Shown here: positions 62,537-64,000 of the stretch, piece after piece
Layout: every line of letters starts with the position of its first letter
How positions within the stretch are numbered: position 1 is the first letter of the stretch
NCBI RefSeq assembly: GCF_023856365.1
Contig: NC_064537.1
Coordinates: 6,245,829-6,309,828 of the forward strand
Length of the DNA: 64,000 nt
Source: Brienomyrus brachyistius
Lineage: Eukaryota > Chordata > Actinopteri > Osteoglossiformes > Mormyridae
Direction of reading: 5' to 3'
Program-made: the position numbers and the translations under genes
The notes under the pieces: model-generated
Databases searched by the model: none
What the model was told of the DNA's origin: nothing
The model's input: only the letters and a program-made list of their open reading frames with translations

Positions 62537-62991
62537 ATGGCTGCTACAACCACTTTATTCTTTTTACTGGCTGTTTTCACATGTAAGTCTATCTGCTGTA
62601 GTCAGTTAAACATGAAATTTAAGTGCAGTTCTTGTTAATGATTTATTCTGTATTTCTTGACGTTCAAAAACACTCTTTTTTCCGTCAGGTGTTTATTGTA
62701 ATGTTGAACTCACCCAGTCAGAGTCCATCACTGTGAAACCTGGAGGATCTCCAAGCATCTCCTGTAAAGTCTCTTATTCAGTCTCTAGTTATACTACACA
62801 CTGGATCCGACAGCCTGCCGGGAAATCAATGGAGTGGATTGGGTATATTAGCAGTGGCGGAGGCACTGGTTACAAAGAGTCTCTTAAGAATAAATTCACC
62901 ATCTCCAGAGACACCTCCAGCAGCACAGTGTCCTTACAAGGGAGGAGCCTGCAGACTGAAGACACAGCTGTGTACTACTGTGCACGAGAGT
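62537..62991 (+). CDS. IGHV: VH13: immunoglobulin heavy variable segment, group A, short CDR1
   Basis: Leader exon 62537-62582 (MAATTTLFFLLAVFT), 106-bp intron, V exon 62689-62991. It reads VYCNVELTQSESITVKPGGS, then PSISCKVS with Cys23, CDR1 [23 protein letters not shown] with Trp41, CDR2 [32 protein letters not shown]. All landmarks are present, the frame is open and the RSS perfect, so it looks functional. Sister of VH6, with the full N-terminal junction that VH6 has lost. Confidence 0.95.
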
Positions 62992-63030
62992 CACAGTGAG
63001 AGAATGTAATGGGAGAGTGATACAAAAACT
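62992..63030 (+). other. VH13 23-RSS
   Basis: Heptamer CACAGTG (62992-62998), 23-bp spacer, nonamer ACAAAAACT (63022-63030). Confidence 0.93.
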
Positions 63031-64000
63031 CACTGAGACCTAATGTGATGCAGGTCTTATGCGAAGTGATTCTGTACTTAATATAATTCTCCTTACAATC
63101 TGTGGACAAAATATTACACCTTAATTAAGATTTATGACAGTAATTTTCAATATATATGCTGCAATTTTTATTTCTACATTGAATCGAAATTCCTTTAATT
63201 TCTCTGATCATTTTATATATGACCATTATTTCATTTATCTTTGCTCTGATTGTATCCTAGTTATTCATTAAATCCAGCCATTCTGGCTTTTGACGTCACA
63301 CAGGATTCACTTTGGCCGTCTCACAGACTGTAGTTTGTCTCTGACTCAACTCATAGGCTTCAATCCGAATACAATATTATACAGCTATTCACCTCCAGGT
63401 TAATTAACCCAAGTTATTAGTCTGAAAACTATCATCATTCATTTATAATATTCCATGTACCTGCATCAGCTGAAATATCAATCATATTTCAAAGTAAGAC
63501 CGTGACATCTTTCCGAATGGCCACTTGGCTGCATAAATACACCAGGCATGCAAAACAAACATAAGACTCAGAGTAATACATGCCCAGGAGAAGGTACAGA
63601 CGGTAAATATCAGAGATCTGATTGCAGGGTCCTGTGTACAATGAGGTTTGTCTAACTTTCTGCATGTTTATAATAGTACACTGTCTGAGACTATGGCCAT
63701 TGTATCAGTGGCACTGGGGCCATTCAAATGAGACAAAGCACAAGTCTGTACAGTGCTGTATATCACTTACAGAAATAAAACAATGTTTCTCACATGTAAA
63801 CATTCTGTGAGAACTTAGTGTGACCTGCGTCTAGTAAAAGGTAAGAGGAGATGGAGAGAAGAAGGGATGGGATTACAGTAGGAGGGTCTGTGAGACCAGG
63901 CCTGTCAGCCACTTCTCACTCGGGTGACATTCTGCTGCATCGTGTGTAATGGTCCCTTATTAACCCCAAAAATGTGGCACCAGAGCTCAATATGGGGAGA
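63031..64000. other. 3' flank of VH13, no further gene in the window
   Basis: Ordinary AT-rich sequence. The last bases (GGCACCAGAGCTCAATATGG) faintly resemble a word in the distal VH1 promoter flank (GGCAGCAGAGCTCCTTACAG near 2200), so another V might start just beyond the edge. Confidence 0.4.

Noticed and set aside
2367..63030. Light-chain or T-cell-receptor V genes
   Set aside because: The WxRQ..GK.LEW framework 2, YYCAR end and 23-type RSS are those of VH. Use in a TCR delta locus cannot be excluded without the constant region, but nothing points to it.

Overview
The window is vertebrate genomic DNA, almost certainly from a ray-finned fish. It holds part of an immunoglobulin heavy-chain variable (IGHV) gene array, with every V segment on the + strand. 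The call rests on 13 leader/V-exon pairs with the VH hallmarks: a short hydrophobic leader exon, a small GT-AG intron, Cys23, usually Trp41, WxRQ..GK.LEW framework 2, RFTISRD or KFTISRD framework 3, and a YYCAR end. Twelve of them end in a recombination signal sequence (RSS) of heptamer CACAGTG, a 22-23 bp spacer and a nonamer. No D, J or constant exons are present, so the functional end of the locus lies outside, presumably downstream. The species cannot be named from the sequence. Fish origin is inferred from the VH types and the repeats (tRNA-like SINEs with GGATGG tails, Tc1, hAT and gypsy-type elements).

Layout. From 0 to 41 kb lies the dense V array: VH1 (2.4 kb), VH2 (4.8), VH3 pseudogene (9.0-12.4), VH4 (14.4), VH5 (20.8), VH6 (22.6), VH7 (25.3), VH8 (27.3), VH9 (31.6), VH10 (37.4) and VH11 (39.8). 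From 41 to 59 kb there are no V genes, only minisatellites, a foldback element and a 461-codon coiled-coil ORF of unknown status. At 59-63 kb the array resumes with VH12 (pseudogene) and VH13.

Two kinds of V alternate. Group A (VH1, 3, 5, 6, 8, 10, 12, 13) has GYSLTD-like CDR1 and [12 protein letters not shown] framework 3. Group B (VH2, 4, 7, 9, 11) has GFTFSS CDR1 and GRFTISRDN framework 3, like clan III VH. Within A, VH1, VH8 and VH12 share a cysteine in CDR1 and another in CDR2, with Phe replacing Trp41. VH6 and VH13 form a further subgroup with a shorter CDR1. Matching flanks show growth by segmental duplication of blocks carrying an A gene and/or a B gene.

The array is heavily invaded. 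A 2.9 kb hAT transposon with an 8-bp target duplication splits the VH3 exon and carries a SINE inside its dead transposase. A 2.9 kb LTR element with near-identical LTRs, encoding only a proline-rich repeat protein, sits upstream of VH10. Two solo LTRs have perfect 5-bp target duplications. Duplicated blocks supply natural empty sites for several insertions. A 30-bp minisatellite at 17-20 kb can be traced to an internal piece of the local SINE. All coordinates were read by eye; no alignment or database search was run.
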